Shown here: positions 1-8,846 of the stretch, piece after piece
Layout: each line of letters begins with the position of its first letter
Position numbering within the stretch: position 1 is the first letter of the stretch
NCBI GenBank assembly: GCA_041738345.1
Contig: JBGSPX010000047.1
Coordinates: 70,903 to 134,902 of the forward strand
DNA length: 64,000 nt
Reading direction: 5' to 3'
Source of the DNA: Proteocatella sp041738345
Lineage (GTDB): Bacteria > Bacillota > Clostridia > Peptostreptococcales > Filifactoraceae
Program-made: the position numbers and the translations under genes
The notes under the pieces: generated by a model
The model's database searches: none
Told to the model about the DNA's origin: nothing
The model's input: the letters and a program-made list of their open reading frames with translations, nothing else

Positions 1-867
1 TCCAAGAATTTCACCTTTTCTTATATCAAGTGATAAATCATTTACCACAGTTTTTGCATAATTATTTCTTACTTCTAGATTTCTTACTTTAAGTACTACA
101 TCTTTAGGCTTTGCTTTTTCTTTTTCCACCTTAAGAATAACGTCTCGTCCTACCATAAGTCTTGATATATCTTTTTCTGAAAGTTCATCTATATCATATC
201 TTCCCATAGATTTTCCCTGTCTAAGGATAGTTACTCTATCACACAGTTCTTTTATTTCTTTAAGTTTATGGGAAATAAATATTATCGTATGTCCATTTTC
301 TCTTAATTTTTTTAACTGCACAAAAAGTTCTTCTGTTTCCTGCGGCGTAAGTACCGCTGTTGGTTCATCAAGAATAAGTATTTCAGCGCCTCTAAGAAGT
401 GCTTTTAAGATCTCTATTTTTTGTTTTATTCCAACCGGAAGATCTTGAACCTTAGCTCTTGGATCAATTATAAGATTATATTTTTTAGAAGCTTCTTCAC
501 ACATCTGAACGGCTTTGTTGTAATCTATAAGCCCCATCTTTTTAGGCTCAATTCCCATTATCATATTCTCTGCCACTGTAAGTGAAGGCGCTAACATGAA
601 ATGCTGATGAACCATCCCTATCCCATGCTTTATAGCACTCATAGGACTATCAATTTTTATTTCTTCTCCATTTAAAAATATTTTTCCTGAATCAGGAGTT
701 TCTACTCCAAAAAGCATTTTCATAAGTGTAGATTTTCCTGCACCATTTTCTCCAACAAGTGCATGGATCTCACCTTTTTTCAAATAAAAGTCTACGTCCT
801 TATTAGCCATAAATCCATTTCCATAAACTTTTGTAATTTTTTCCATAGCAAGAATATATTCTGCCAT
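1..867 (-). CDS. Nucleoside/sugar ABC transporter ATP-binding protein, partial
   Basis: The N-terminal 289 residues are present; the gene runs off the left edge. Walker A (GENGAGKST), the Q-loop phrase GMVHQHFMLAP and Walker B (EILILDEPTAVL) are visible, and a second ATPase half begins at the edge. The HQHFMLAP phrase is typical of the double-ATPase subunit of BMP-dependent nucleoside importers (NupO/YufO type), which is closer than RbsA. The start is the ATG behind AAGGAGG, a site that overlaps the stop codon of the upstream LacI gene. It is therefore co-transcribed with the regulator and ribokinase, fitting import of ribonucleosides or ribose. The exact substrate is inferred. Confidence 0.85.
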   Translation of the reverse strand, partial: MAEYILAMEKITKVYGNGFMANKDVDFYLKKGEIHALVGENGAGKSTLMKMLFGVETPDSGKIFLNGEEIKIDSPMSAIKHGIGMVHQHFMLAPSLTVAENMIMGIEPKKMGLIDYNKAVQMCEEASKKYNLIIDPRAKVQDLPVGIKQKIEILKALLRGAEILILDEPTAVLTPQETEELFVQLKKLRENGHTIIFISHKLKEIKELCDRVTILRQGKSMGRYDIDELSEKDISRLMVGRDVILKVEKEKAKPKDVVLKVRNLEVRNNYAKTVVNDLSLDIRKGEILG

Positions 868-878
868 TTTTGTCCTCC

Positions 879-1898
879 TTAAATAAAATACCTATCTCTA
901 ACAGTTTCTCTTTTTATAAGCTGTGGCTCTATAAGCACAGTGTGCTGTTCCACGACTTCTCCTTCTATTTTAGAAATCAACATCTTTGTGACTTTATTTG
1001 CGATTTCATATATCTTCTGTTCAACAGTTGTAAGTGGAGGATCCATAAGCTCACTGATATATATATTGTCATATCCCATTATTGCTACATCATTTGGAAC
1101 TGATATCGAATTTTTTTTCATAGTTCTTAAAGCGCCTATTGCAAGTAAATCACATGCCGCAAATACTGCATCAAATCTAATATTTTTTCTTATAAGTTCA
1201 TTCATCAGAGCTTCCCCTGATTCAAGTGAATACCTACCATACATGACTAGTTCAGAATCAATCTCTATATTGCTTTCTTTAAGTGCCTTTAAGTAGCCTT
1301 GATATCTAAACTCTGTATTACTAAGTTCTTCATCGCCTCCTAAAAAAGCTATTTTTTTGCAACCATTTTCTATAAGATATCTAACTCCGCTATAGGCTCC
1401 TTTAACATTATCACTACCTACAAATATATCACACTCAAGCCCTTGTATTTGTCTATCTACTACTGCAAACGGATGATTATAATCACTTAATAGCTGATTT
1501 AACTTTGGATTGGTTGTACTGCTTGGTGCCAAAATTATACCATCTACTCTTTTTTCTATAAAATCACATAAATAATATTCTTCTTTTTTTGCATCTGCAT
1601 CTGAATTACACAAAAATACGGTATATCCCTTTGAAAACGCAAAATCCTCTATCCCACGTACAAGTTTGGGGAAAAACGGATTGTTTATATCTGGGATTAT
1701 TAGTCCAATCGTCTTTGATTTAGATGTTACAATGCTCCTTGCTAGCTGATTAGGTTTATATCCTACTTCTTCTATAATTTTTTTTACTTTCTCCCTTACT
1801 TCATCTCCGACTCCATAAGGTTTATCATTAATAACTCTAGAAACTGTCCCCTTTGATACCCCTGCCATTTTTGCAATGTCATTTATTGTTATCTTCAT
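879..1898 (-). CDS. LacI family transcriptional regulator (RbsR-like)
   Basis: At 339 residues this has full LacI-family length. Residues 1-45 form the helix-turn-helix and hinge (TINDIAKMAGVSKGTVSRVI), followed by a periplasmic-binding-protein fold starting at KTIGLIIPDINNPFF. It lies between ribokinase and a nucleoside/sugar ABC ATPase in one operon, so its effector is probably ribose, a ribonucleoside or a phosphorylated derivative. It probably controls the promoter ahead of ribokinase, where a near-palindrome lies in the leader. Family is certain; ligand and operator are inferred. Confidence 0.9.
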   Translation of the reverse strand: MKITINDIAKMAGVSKGTVSRVINDKPYGVGDEVREKVKKIIEEVGYKPNQLARSIVTSKSKTIGLIIPDINNPFFPKLVRGIEDFAFSKGYTVFLCNSDADAKKEEYYLCDFIEKRVDGIILAPSSTTNPKLNQLLSDYNHPFAVVDRQIQGLECDIFVGSDNVKGAYSGVRYLIENGCKKIAFLGGDEELSNTEFRYQGYLKALKESNIEIDSELVMYGRYSLESGEALMNELIRKNIRFDAVFAACDLLAIGALRTMKKNSISVPNDVAIMGYDNIYISELMDPPLTTVEQKIYEIANKVTKMLISKIEGEVVEQHTVLIEPQLIKRETVRDRYFI

Positions 1899-1925
1899 AG
1901 TTCCCCCCCATAGTTTAAATTATGA

Positions 1926-2819
1926 TTATTTTTCTCTGTTAAGCTTTTCTAAAACTTCATTTTCGTATGGAATTGAATTAGCTGCTCCTTTTCGGGATAC
2001 TGATATAGAAGCTGCCATACTAGCAGTTTCCAAAGCTTCCTTTACTGAACGGCCCTTATTTATACAAGAAATAAAATATCCCGTAAAAGTATCTCCCGCT
2101 GCAGTTGTATCTACGACATTTGTTTTATAAACTTCCTGTTCCAAACAAATATCTCCCTCTCTATATATAGAACCTTTTTCTCCAAGTGTCAATACTACTT
2201 TTAATTTACTAAAACGTTTTAGCAAATTAGAAACAATATCAGCTGCATTTTCTTCCCCCGAAATAACTGCACCTTCTATCTCATTTAATAATAACCACTC
2301 TATCTTGCCAAGGTCCAAACTAGCTAAATTTTCATTTATTGGTGACGGATTTAATGCTATCCTCATACCTTTTTCAAAAGCTTTGTCAATTATATATTTT
2401 AAACATGATATTTCATTTTGAAGGATAATTATATCTCCTGTGCTAAACTCTGATAGCACAAAATCTACATAATCTTCATCAATCTTATTATTTGCTCCAC
2501 TAAATAGTAAAATACAATTTTGTCCATCCTTGTTTACTTGGATTATAGCATGACCTGTCTCTCCATCAACTACTTTCAAAAGTGAAGTATCCACGTTTTT
2601 ATCAGCTAAAATATCTTTTAAGAAAAGACCCTCATTGCCAATCATCCCTGCATGATATATCTTACTACCTGCATTTGCCACTGCAATTGACTGATTTAGA
2701 CCTTTACCTCCTGCAAAAATTTGCATATCTTTTGAAGATATAGTTTCTCCTGGCTTCACAAAATCATCCACACTGTAAACTTTGTCTATGTTTAGTGATC
2801 CAAAGTTTAATATTTTCAT
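1926..2819 (-). CDS. rbsK: Ribokinase (PfkB family)
   Basis: This 297-residue cytoplasmic kinase phosphorylates D-ribose at O5 with ATP, feeding the pentose phosphate pathway. PfkB signatures are visible: AGGKGLNQSIAVANAG around residues 36-51, and the C-terminal catalytic motif DTTAAGDTFTGYF with its catalytic Asp. Length is normal for RbsK. The start ATG follows GAGGTGAGAATAG. It is the first gene of an operon continuing into the LacI regulator and the ABC ATPase. Another pentose or nucleoside kinase of the PfkB family is possible, but the neighbours favour ribose. Confidence 0.88.
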   Translation of the reverse strand: MKILNFGSLNIDKVYSVDDFVKPGETISSKDMQIFAGGKGLNQSIAVANAGSKIYHAGMIGNEGLFLKDILADKNVDTSLLKVVDGETGHAIIQVNKDGQNCILLFSGANNKIDEDYVDFVLSEFSTGDIIILQNEISCLKYIIDKAFEKGMRIALNPSPINENLASLDLGKIEWLLLNEIEGAVISGEENAADIVSNLLKRFSKLKVVLTLGEKGSIYREGDICLEQEVYKTNVVDTTAAGDTFTGYFISCINKGRSVKEALETASMAASISVSRKGAANSIPYENEVLEKLNREK

Positions 2820-2844
2820 CTATTCTCACCTCTTGTCTTATTAT

Positions 2845-2861
2845 CTGCTATAGCTATGCAG
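2845..2861. promoter_or_regulatory. Candidate LacI-type operator in the rbsK leader
   Basis: CTGCTATAGCTATGCAG has matching CTGC/GCAG ends and a perfect ATAGCTAT core offset by half a base. It lies between the predicted rbsK transcription start and the ribosome binding site, a normal place for a LacI-family operator. Assignment to the adjacent regulator is inferred. Confidence 0.4.
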
Positions 2862-2886
2862 TCATTTTAACGCTTAGCCATTATCA

Positions 2887-2915
2887 ATTATACCGAATAA
2901 TATTTGAAAATACAA
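2887..2915 (-). promoter_or_regulatory. Promoter of the rbsK operon
   Basis: On the minus strand TTGTAT and TATAAT are separated by 17 bp. The -10 is perfect and the -35 matches its first three positions. The promoter lies back to back with that of the divergent kinase gene. Confidence 0.55.
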
Positions 2916-2960
2916 TAAATTTTTGCAAACATTTTCCCCCACTTTTGCAATTAAAGATAT

Positions 2961-2989
2961 TTGCACAAAACCCAAAACTAAAGTATAAT
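2961..2989 (+). promoter_or_regulatory. Promoter of the DegS-like kinase gene
   Basis: TTGCAC and TATAAT are spaced by 17 bp, ending about 30 bp before the start codon. Three copies of TTTGCA lie on this strand at 2922, 2944 and 2960, the last overlapping the -35; they may be binding sites, but spacing (22 and 16 bp) is irregular. Confidence 0.6.
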
Positions 2990-3020
2990 ATTTTATAAAA
3001 TTAGATGTTAGAGGGAAACT

Positions 3021-4178
3021 ATGGATAACAAGGATAATAAAGGATTATTATTAGATATAATGGAAAAAACAATAGCCTCTTTAGAGGTGAATAAAGACTC
3101 AGTAATATCTCTAATTGAGAATATGCAATCTGAGCACGAAAATAAAAGAAAAGAACTTATGGATATTAAACGTCTAATTCCAATTTTTTTAGACGAAGTT
3201 AAGAGACTAGCACATAAAGATTCACTTATGCGTCAAAAATTAGCACTTGCTTCAGATGATTTTTCTAAAACTGGACATGAAAATCTAAAAGTAGTATTTG
3301 ACGAAGCTAACAAAGCGCATTATGAGCTTTTGAAAGCTGAAGAAGAAGAAGAAAATCTAGTAAGAAGAAGAAATAATTTAGAGCTTGAGCTAAAACGAAG
3401 TGAATTTTATATAACTCAAGCAGAGCAAATGGCTCAACAACTTATAGTCTCACTTTCATACCTTCAAACAGGTGTAAAACATTTGGATGATACCGAAGCT
3501 GAAGCTCAAGCGAATTATATGAACGCTTCCTCAGCTCAATATGTTTCATTCCTTAAATCCATAGAAAATGAAAAACTTCATATAGCTAGAGATTTACATG
3601 ATGGACCAGCACAGCAAATCGCAAGCGCTCAGATGAGAGTTGATTTTTGTAAAACTATAATTAAACATGATTTAGAAAAAGGGCTTAAAATATTAGATCA
3701 ATTAAAATCAGATTTAGCTTCATCTCTAACAGAAGTAAGAAATATATTATTCAACCTTACTCCAGCGCCACTTGAAAAAATGGGTCTTAGAGGTTCTGTC
3801 GAAAATTTATTAAATACTATATTAGACTCTTCATACACAGATATAAGCTTTGATTATAACATACCTCAAACACTTGAATCTACACTCGATACCACTATAT
3901 ACCGAATTATCCAAGAACTCATTAATAATATAAAAAAACATGCTCAAGCCTCACAGGTCTCCCTTAAGATTTCTTCATCTGAAACGAGAATATATATATA
4001 CGTGTATGATAATGGTTCTGGTTTTGAAGTTCCTGATGATTTGGATAGTTTCGTAAATAAGCAAAAATCCTTTGGGCTTTCTAATATATGTACTCGTATT
4101 AAAGATCTTGACGGAAAAATATTAGTAACTAGTGATAAGGTAAATGGCACTACATTTAAAATACAGCTGCCAATATAG
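3021..4178 (+). CDS. DegS-like cytoplasmic sensor histidine kinase
   Basis: This 385-residue kinase has no membrane segment. Residues 1-180 are long charged coiled coil, as in the DegS sensor module. The HisKA_3 box (IARDLHDGPAQQIA) puts the phosphorylated His at residue 193, and a C-terminal HATPase domain follows with an N box (ELINNIKKHA) and G box (DNGSGF). The response regulator gene follows 9 bp after its stop, so the two form one operon. Its signal is intracellular by architecture but cannot be read from sequence. Unusually for DegS/DegU, no competence or exoprotein genes adjoin. Confidence 0.88.
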   Translation: MDNKDNKGLLLDIMEKTIASLEVNKDSVISLIENMQSEHENKRKELMDIKRLIPIFLDEVKRLAHKDSLMRQKLALASDDFSKTGHENLKVVFDEANKAHYELLKAEEEEENLVRRRNNLELELKRSEFYITQAEQMAQQLIVSLSYLQTGVKHLDDTEAEAQANYMNASSAQYVSFLKSIENEKLHIARDLHDGPAQQIASAQMRVDFCKTIIKHDLEKGLKILDQLKSDLASSLTEVRNILFNLTPAPLEKMGLRGSVENLLNTILDSSYTDISFDYNIPQTLESTLDTTIYRIIQELINNIKKHAQASQVSLKISSSETRIYIYVYDNGSGFEVPDDLDSFVNKQKSFGLSNICTRIKDLDGKILVTSDKVNGTTFKIQLPI

Positions 4179-4187
4179 GGAGGATAT

Positions 4188-4850
4188 ATGTTATCTAGCA
4201 TTAAAATTATAATAGTGGATGACCACCCTTTGATTAAGGAAGGTCTAAAACAAATACTTTCTTTTTATCCTGATATAAAAATAGTTAAAGAAGGCTCTGA
4301 TGGAAATGAAGCCATAAAACTAATCGCTGAAAATCAATGCGATATTCTACTTTTGGATATAAATATGCCTAATTTAGATGGAATAGGCGCTCTAAGAGAG
4401 ATAAGAACAACAAATCCACATTTGAAAGTTATATTACTTACGGTAGAAAATGATTTTTGTACTTTAAAGGAATCTATCGACTTAAAAGTAAACGGTTATG
4501 TATTAAAAGAGTCTGCTGGTACTAATTTAATTGATGCTATAAGACATGTGTATGCTGGTGGAAATTATATAGACCAAGCACTTACTAAACATCTCTTCAA
4601 TATAGTTAATGAATCTGTTAATTTAACTTCATCAAAATACACTTCCGAATATGATGCTTTCAAAGATTTAACCGATAGAGAAAAAGAAATCCTAAAATAT
4701 ATATCTCAAGGGCTTAGTAATAAGGAAATTGCAGGCAAGCTCTACTTATCAGATAAAACTATTCGAAATACAATAACCTCAATATTTAAAAAAATAAATG
4801 TTAAAGATAGAGTTCAAGCTACTATATATGCTATAAATAATAAACTATAA
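4188..4850 (+). CDS. DegU/NarL-like response regulator
   Basis: This 220-residue protein has a receiver domain (residues 4-120) with the acidic pair DDHP and phospho-acceptor Asp57 in LLLDINMP. The C-terminal LuxR-type HTH begins at LTDREKEILKYISQGLSNKE. It is the partner of the DegS-like kinase 9 bp upstream. Targets are not evident; divergent rbsK and convergent HD-GYP are neighbours but not obvious regulon members. An intrinsic terminator follows immediately. Confidence 0.9.
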   Translation: MLSSIKIIIVDDHPLIKEGLKQILSFYPDIKIVKEGSDGNEAIKLIAENQCDILLLDINMPNLDGIGALREIRTTNPHLKVILLTVENDFCTLKESIDLKVNGYVLKESAGTNLIDAIRHVYAGGNYIDQALTKHLFNIVNESVNLTSSKYTSEYDAFKDLTDREKEILKYISQGLSNKEIAGKLYLSDKTIRNTITSIFKKINVKDRVQATIYAINNKL

Positions 4851-4858
4851 TAATTACG

Positions 4859-4902
4859 AAAAACCCTCGTATTCGAATTTTTTCCAAGTACGAGGGTTTT
4901 TT
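4859..4902. terminator. Bidirectional intrinsic terminator
   Basis: AAACCCTCGTA pairs with TACGAGGGTTT across a 17-base loop, with A-rich 5' and T-rich 3' flanks. It can stop both the response regulator transcript and the convergent HD-GYP transcript. Confidence 0.85.
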
Positions 4903-4913
4903 GATTTAAAATT

Positions 4914-5573
4914 TTAATTTATAATAGATTTTGAAGGCTTATATTTTATTATGTTTACAAATGTATCTACTATTTTAGGATCAAATTGAGTCCCCTTACA
5001 TCCTATAATTTCTACCATTGCATCTTTAAAATCTACAGCTCCATGATATGGTCTCTCATTTGTCATAGCATCAAATGCATCCACTACACTTATTATTCTT
5101 GCCATAATCGGTATTTCATCTTTTTTTAAAGAAAGTGGATATCCCCTTCCATCCCATCTTTCATGATGAGTATATACCGACTCAGCTATATTTTTAAGCC
5201 CCTTTGAAGCCATCACAATCTTATATCCGCTCTCTGAATGTGTCTTTATTATATTGAACTCATCATCTGTAAGTCTTGCTGGCTTATTAAGTATCTCTTC
5301 AGGAATAGTTATTTTCCCTATGTCATGTAATCTCGTTGCTAAATCTAGTTCGCAAAGTTCATTTATAGATAGTCCTAAAGAGCTCCCAATCATAATCGCA
5401 TTGTCTCTCATTCTTATCGTATGCTCCATAGTTTCTGAATTTTGCAGTTCTAAAAGCTTCAGAAGAGATTCTATGGATTCATTTGATTTCTCATAATTAT
5501 CCAAAAAACGCTTCCTTGCACTGTAGTCTTTCTCTGTTCTAATTATTGAATATACACTAACTCCCTCAGCCAT
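4914..5573 (-). CDS. HD-GYP domain protein (probable cyclic-di-GMP phosphodiesterase)
   Basis: This 219-residue soluble protein consists almost only of an HD-GYP domain: HDIGK at residues 83-87 and THHERWDGRGYP around 135-146, both intact, so metal binding and catalysis look preserved. The family hydrolyses cyclic di-GMP to pGpG or GMP. There is no receiver, PAS or membrane domain, only about 30 N-terminal residues of unknown role. The start ATG follows GAGGAGGGGC. It is a single-gene unit with its own promoter. Confidence 0.85.
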   Translation of the reverse strand: MAEGVSVYSIIRTEKDYSARKRFLDNYEKSNESIESLLKLLELQNSETMEHTIRMRDNAIMIGSSLGLSINELCELDLATRLHDIGKITIPEEILNKPARLTDDEFNIIKTHSESGYKIVMASKGLKNIAESVYTHHERWDGRGYPLSLKKDEIPIMARIISVVDAFDAMTNERPYHGAVDFKDAMVEIIGCKGTQFDPKIVDTFVNIIKYKPSKSIIN

Positions 5574-5608
5574 CTGCCCCTCCTCACACGTACTTCTTTC
5601 TATATTAG

Positions 5609-5638
5609 ATTATAGAGATTTTTTATGTACTTTGTCTA
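5609..5638 (-). promoter_or_regulatory. Promoter of the HD-GYP gene
   Basis: On the minus strand TAGACA and TATAAT are spaced by 18 bp, about 35 bp from the start codon. I see nothing else in the rest of the gap up to the LysR gene. Confidence 0.55.
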
Positions 5639-5747
5639 TAATGCATTAGTCCTTACTATTTGGGATTATTGTCCTTTTTTTGAAATATATCTTTCTTTAA
5701 TATTATTTTTGAAGCATAAACTTCAGATAAATATAAATTTCTATATT

Positions 5748-6623
5748 TTAAAACATATTTATGAAGGTTTTTGCCGCTGGAGAAAGTGATACATTTTTCC
5801 AAGAACAAATCCCGATTTCTCTTTTAGGAATTTTAGTATTTAAATTTAATTCATATAATATTCCATCCTCAATATAACCTTTTGAAAACTCCTTTATTAC
5901 ACATGCAATCCCTAAATTTATTTTTGCAAACTCTAAAAGCAAGTCATGTGAGCCAAGCTCTATTTCCGCCTTTAGCTTAAATCCATGTTTTTGGAAAAAT
6001 TCATCCATATAAAGGCGTGAATTAGAATTAGGCTCCAATAGTATTATTTCATATGTTAAAAGTTCTTCTAATGATATTTTTTTGCCATTTAGATTGTTAT
6101 ATTTCTCTCCACATACAAATACATCTTGAATTTCCATACAGCTTTTAATTTCTATATGTGTATCATTAATAGGTAAATTGCAAAAAGCTAAATCTATTTC
6201 ACCAGTTTTGAGAAGTCTACAAAGCTCAAAAGTAGTTCTATTTATAACTTTTAAATTTATATTAGGAAATTGCTTGTGGAAACTTTCTAAATAAGGAAGT
6301 AAAAAATATTTAGAAATAGTATCTCCTGCGCCAACCTTAAGTTCTCCTCTTAATAAATTTTGAGAATCTAAAAGCTTCTTTTCTCCTGAATCAATAAGAT
6401 TAATAGCCGAATTTATGTACTCGTACAATAATTCCCCTTCACTTGTCAAATTAACACCTTTAGGCGTTCTTGTAAAAAGCCTTGTATTAAGTTCTTTTTC
6501 TAACTGCATAATAGATAAACTTATTGCCGGCTGAGTCATATATAATTCCTTTGCCGCCTTAGAAAAACTGTTTACTTTAGAAACTACAGAAAATATTCTA
6601 TACAAATCTAATTTAGATACCAT
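5748..6623 (-). CDS. LysR family transcriptional regulator
   Basis: At 291 residues this is a typical LysR protein. Residues 1-60 hold the winged HTH (FSKAAKELYMTQPAISLSIMQLEKEL), followed by the two-lobed effector domain starting near ELKVGAGDTISKYFLLPYL. It is transcribed divergently from the CofE-like ligase gene with only 114 bp between them, the classical layout for a LysR protein controlling its neighbour and itself. The co-inducer is unknown. The resemblance is to the CysB/YtlI-like branch, but I would not assign a role. Confidence 0.88.
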   Translation of the reverse strand: MVSKLDLYRIFSVVSKVNSFSKAAKELYMTQPAISLSIMQLEKELNTRLFTRTPKGVNLTSEGELLYEYINSAINLIDSGEKKLLDSQNLLRGELKVGAGDTISKYFLLPYLESFHKQFPNINLKVINRTTFELCRLLKTGEIDLAFCNLPINDTHIEIKSCMEIQDVFVCGEKYNNLNGKKISLEELLTYEIILLEPNSNSRLYMDEFFQKHGFKLKAEIELGSHDLLLEFAKINLGIACVIKEFSKGYIEDGILYELNLNTKIPKREIGICSWKNVSLSPAAKTFINMF

Positions 6624-6660
6624 ATAACCCTCACTTATATCTCATATATTATATATTTAT

Positions 6661-6707
6661 TTTACTTATACCATAAATTTGATATATACTTCAAGTAAAG
6701 CGTATAA
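6661..6707. promoter_or_regulatory. Divergent control region with inverted repeats (LysR site candidate)
   Basis: TTTACTTATAC and the downstream AAGTAAAGCGTATAA form nested inverted repeats (TTTACTT/AAGTAAA and TTATAC/GTATAA). Within this, TACTTCAAGTA (6687-6697) is an 11-bp palindrome. It sits midway between the LysR gene and the ligase gene. Confidence 0.4.
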
Positions 6708-6737
6708 ATAATTTAAATATATAAGGAGATTTTTAAA

Positions 6738-7928
6738 ATGGAAAGAATAGTAGGTACTGTGGTAAGAGGTCTTCGTGCTCCTATTATAAATAAGGGAGAT
6801 AGCATTGAAAATATCGTAATAGACACAGTTTTAAAAGCTTCTGAAAAAGAAAATTTTGTGATAAATGAAAAAGATGTAGTAGCTATAACAGAATCTATTG
6901 TAGCGCGTGCACAAGGAAATTATGCAAGTATTGATGCTATAGCTCAAGATGTAAATAATAAATTTGGAAATGATACTGTAGGACTTATCTTTCCTATTCT
7001 AAGCCGAAATCGATTTGCGATTTGTCTAAGAGGAATAGCAAAGGGTGCAAAAAAAGTAGTACTTATGCTTAGCTATCCATCTGATGAAGTTGGAAATCAT
7101 ATAGTCGATATCGATATGCTTGATCAAAAAGGTATAAATCCATGGACCGATGTCCTTACTGAAGCGGAATTTAGAACACACTTTGGCGAAAATAAACATA
7201 CATTTACAGGAGTAGATTATATTTCATACTACAAATCTTTAGTAGAGGAATACGGCGTGGAATGTGAAGTTATCTTCTCTAATGACTGCAAAACTATATT
7301 AAATTACACTAAAAGTGTGCTTACTTGTGATATTCATAGCAGACACAGAAGCAAACGAATCCTTAAAGCTAATGGTGCTGAAAAGGTTTATGGACTTGAT
7401 GATATTCTTTCAACATCAGTTGACGGCAATGGATACAACGAGGCATATGGTCTTTTAGGTTCAAACAAAGCTACTGAAAATTCAGTTAAACTTTTCCCTA
7501 GAGATTGCCAATCTGTAGTAGATAAGATTCAAGCTGAAATTAAAAAAGCTACTGGAAAAACTGTAGAAGTTATGGTTTATGGAGATGGTGCATTTAAAGA
7601 CCCAGTGGGGAAAATTTGGGAGCTTGCTGACCCTGTAGTTTCGCCTGGATACACACTAGGACTTGAAGGTACTCCAAACGAAGTTAAGTTAAAATATCTT
7701 GCAGATAATAACTTTTCTCATCTAAAAGGTGATGCTTTAAAATCAGCTATATCTGAATATATAAAAACTAAGGATGAGAATCTTGTAGGTGCAATGGAAG
7801 CTCAAGGTACTACCCCAAGAAGACTTACTGATTTAATAGGTTCTTTATGCGACTTAACTTCAGGAAGTGGTGATAAAGGAACTCCAATAGTATATATTCA
7901 AGGTTACTTTGATAATTATGTAAAATAA
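6738..7928 (+). CDS. CofE-like gamma-glutamyl ligase family protein
   Basis: This 396-residue protein begins MERIVGTVVRGLRAPIINKGDSI and matches the F420-0:gamma-glutamyl ligase (CofE, PF01996) family: the early ITESIVARAQGN segment and the later VMVYGDGAFKDPVG and DPVVSPGY segments. CofE adds glutamates to coenzyme F420 with GTP, but the window shows no other F420 gene and most Clostridia do not make F420. It is also longer than archaeal CofE (about 250 residues). The true substrate in this organism is unknown, possibly another gamma-glutamylation target. It is a single gene behind AAGGAG, divergent from LysR. Confidence 0.75.
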   Translation: MERIVGTVVRGLRAPIINKGDSIENIVIDTVLKASEKENFVINEKDVVAITESIVARAQGNYASIDAIAQDVNNKFGNDTVGLIFPILSRNRFAICLRGIAKGAKKVVLMLSYPSDEVGNHIVDIDMLDQKGINPWTDVLTEAEFRTHFGENKHTFTGVDYISYYKSLVEEYGVECEVIFSNDCKTILNYTKSVLTCDIHSRHRSKRILKANGAEKVYGLDDILSTSVDGNGYNEAYGLLGSNKATENSVKLFPRDCQSVVDKIQAEIKKATGKTVEVMVYGDGAFKDPVGKIWELADPVVSPGYTLGLEGTPNEVKLKYLADNNFSHLKGDALKSAISEYIKTKDENLVGAMEAQGTTPRRLTDLIGSLCDLTSGSGDKGTPIVYIQGYFDNYVK

Positions 7929-7960
7929 CAATTTGCTTTCAAAAATCTAAATATATTTTC

Positions 7961-7997
7961 AAAAGACAGCTCCTCATTATAAAAGGCTGTCTTTTTG
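7961..7997. terminator. Intrinsic terminator overlapping a convergent gene end
   Basis: AAAAGACAGC pairs with GCTGTCTTTT, followed by T residues. It ends the CofE-like transcript, and its right half also encodes the last residues (KDSLL) and stop of the convergent ferredoxin-type gene. Confidence 0.8.
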
Positions 7998-8846
7998 ATG
8001 TTTTACTTTAAAATTACTGCTCGTTATCGCATTAACTTTACATACTGTTTTGCATGCTCCACACCTTATACACTCTGGACTATTGGGCGTTTCATTGACC
8101 TTAATCTGAAGTTTACACTTCGCATGACACGCTTTACAATTTGTACATTTTGACTTGTCTACTTCCATCTTATAAATGCTTATAGGATTAAATAAGCCAT
8201 AAAGCGCTCCAAGTGGACATAAAAATCTACAAAATGGTCTAAATATTATTATTGATAATACAATCACCATAAGTAATATTAATAATTTCCACAAAAATAA
8301 ATACCCTGCTGCACCTCTTAAGGATTTATTTATAGTTAAAAGGGGAATCCCGCCTTCCAAGGTTCCTGCTGGACATATATATTTACAAAATACAGGATCA
8401 CCCATTCCAACCGAATTTGAAATAAATATTGGAATTAAAATTACAAACACTGCTAATATTATATATTTTAAGTATTTTAACCACTGAAGTTTTTCTGAAA
8501 GTTTAATTTTCTTTGATGGTATTTTGTAAAGTAACTCTTGAAACAAACCAAAGGGACATACAAAACCACAAATAAGTCTTCCAAAAAAAGTTCCTATTAA
8601 AATAAGTGTTCCCGCTACATAAAAAGAGAAATTATACTTTGCTGCATTTACTACAGCTTGAAAAGAACCTATGGGACAGCTCCCAAGTGCTCCAGGGCAA
8701 GAGTAACAATTAAGCCCCGGAACACAAAGTGCCTTACTATCTCCTCTATATATTTTACCTTCAAAAAAGCCTTTTATATAACCATTTGTAATAAACATAC
8801 TTATAAACTGTATAAGTTTTCTCTTTATCTTAGCCAATTCCAACAC
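7977..8846 (-). CDS. NapH/MauN-type 4Fe-4S membrane protein
   Basis: This 289-residue polytopic membrane protein has cysteine motifs typical of the NapH/polyferredoxin family: GLNCYSCPGALGSCPIG near the N-terminus, two C-x3-CP motifs after membrane helices (CGFVCPFG, CRFLCPLG), and a C-terminal two-cluster ferredoxin domain (CTNCKACHAKC and CIRCGACKTVC). It probably passes electrons across or along the membrane. The start is GTG and overlaps the small CXXC gene by 17 bp, implying translational coupling. With the TlpA-like lipoprotein upstream it suggests delivery of reducing power to extracytoplasmic thiols; this is inferred from context. Confidence 0.82.
   Translation of the reverse strand: MLELAKIKRKLIQFISMFITNGYIKGFFEGKIYRGDSKALCVPGLNCYSCPGALGSCPIGSFQAVVNAAKYNFSFYVAGTLILIGTFFGRLICGFVCPFGLFQELLYKIPSKKIKLSEKLQWLKYLKYIILAVFVILIPIFISNSVGMGDPVFCKYICPAGTLEGGIPLLTINKSLRGAAGYLFLWKLLILLMVIVLSIIIFRPFCRFLCPLGALYGLFNPISIYKMEVDKSKCTNCKACHAKCKLQIKVNETPNSPECIRCGACKTVCKVNAITSSNFKVKHQKDSLL

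Noticed and set aside
2921..2966. Three TTTGCA repeats as an iteron set
   Set aside because: The spacing (22 and 16 bp) is irregular and the third is part of the -35; too weak for a separate claim.
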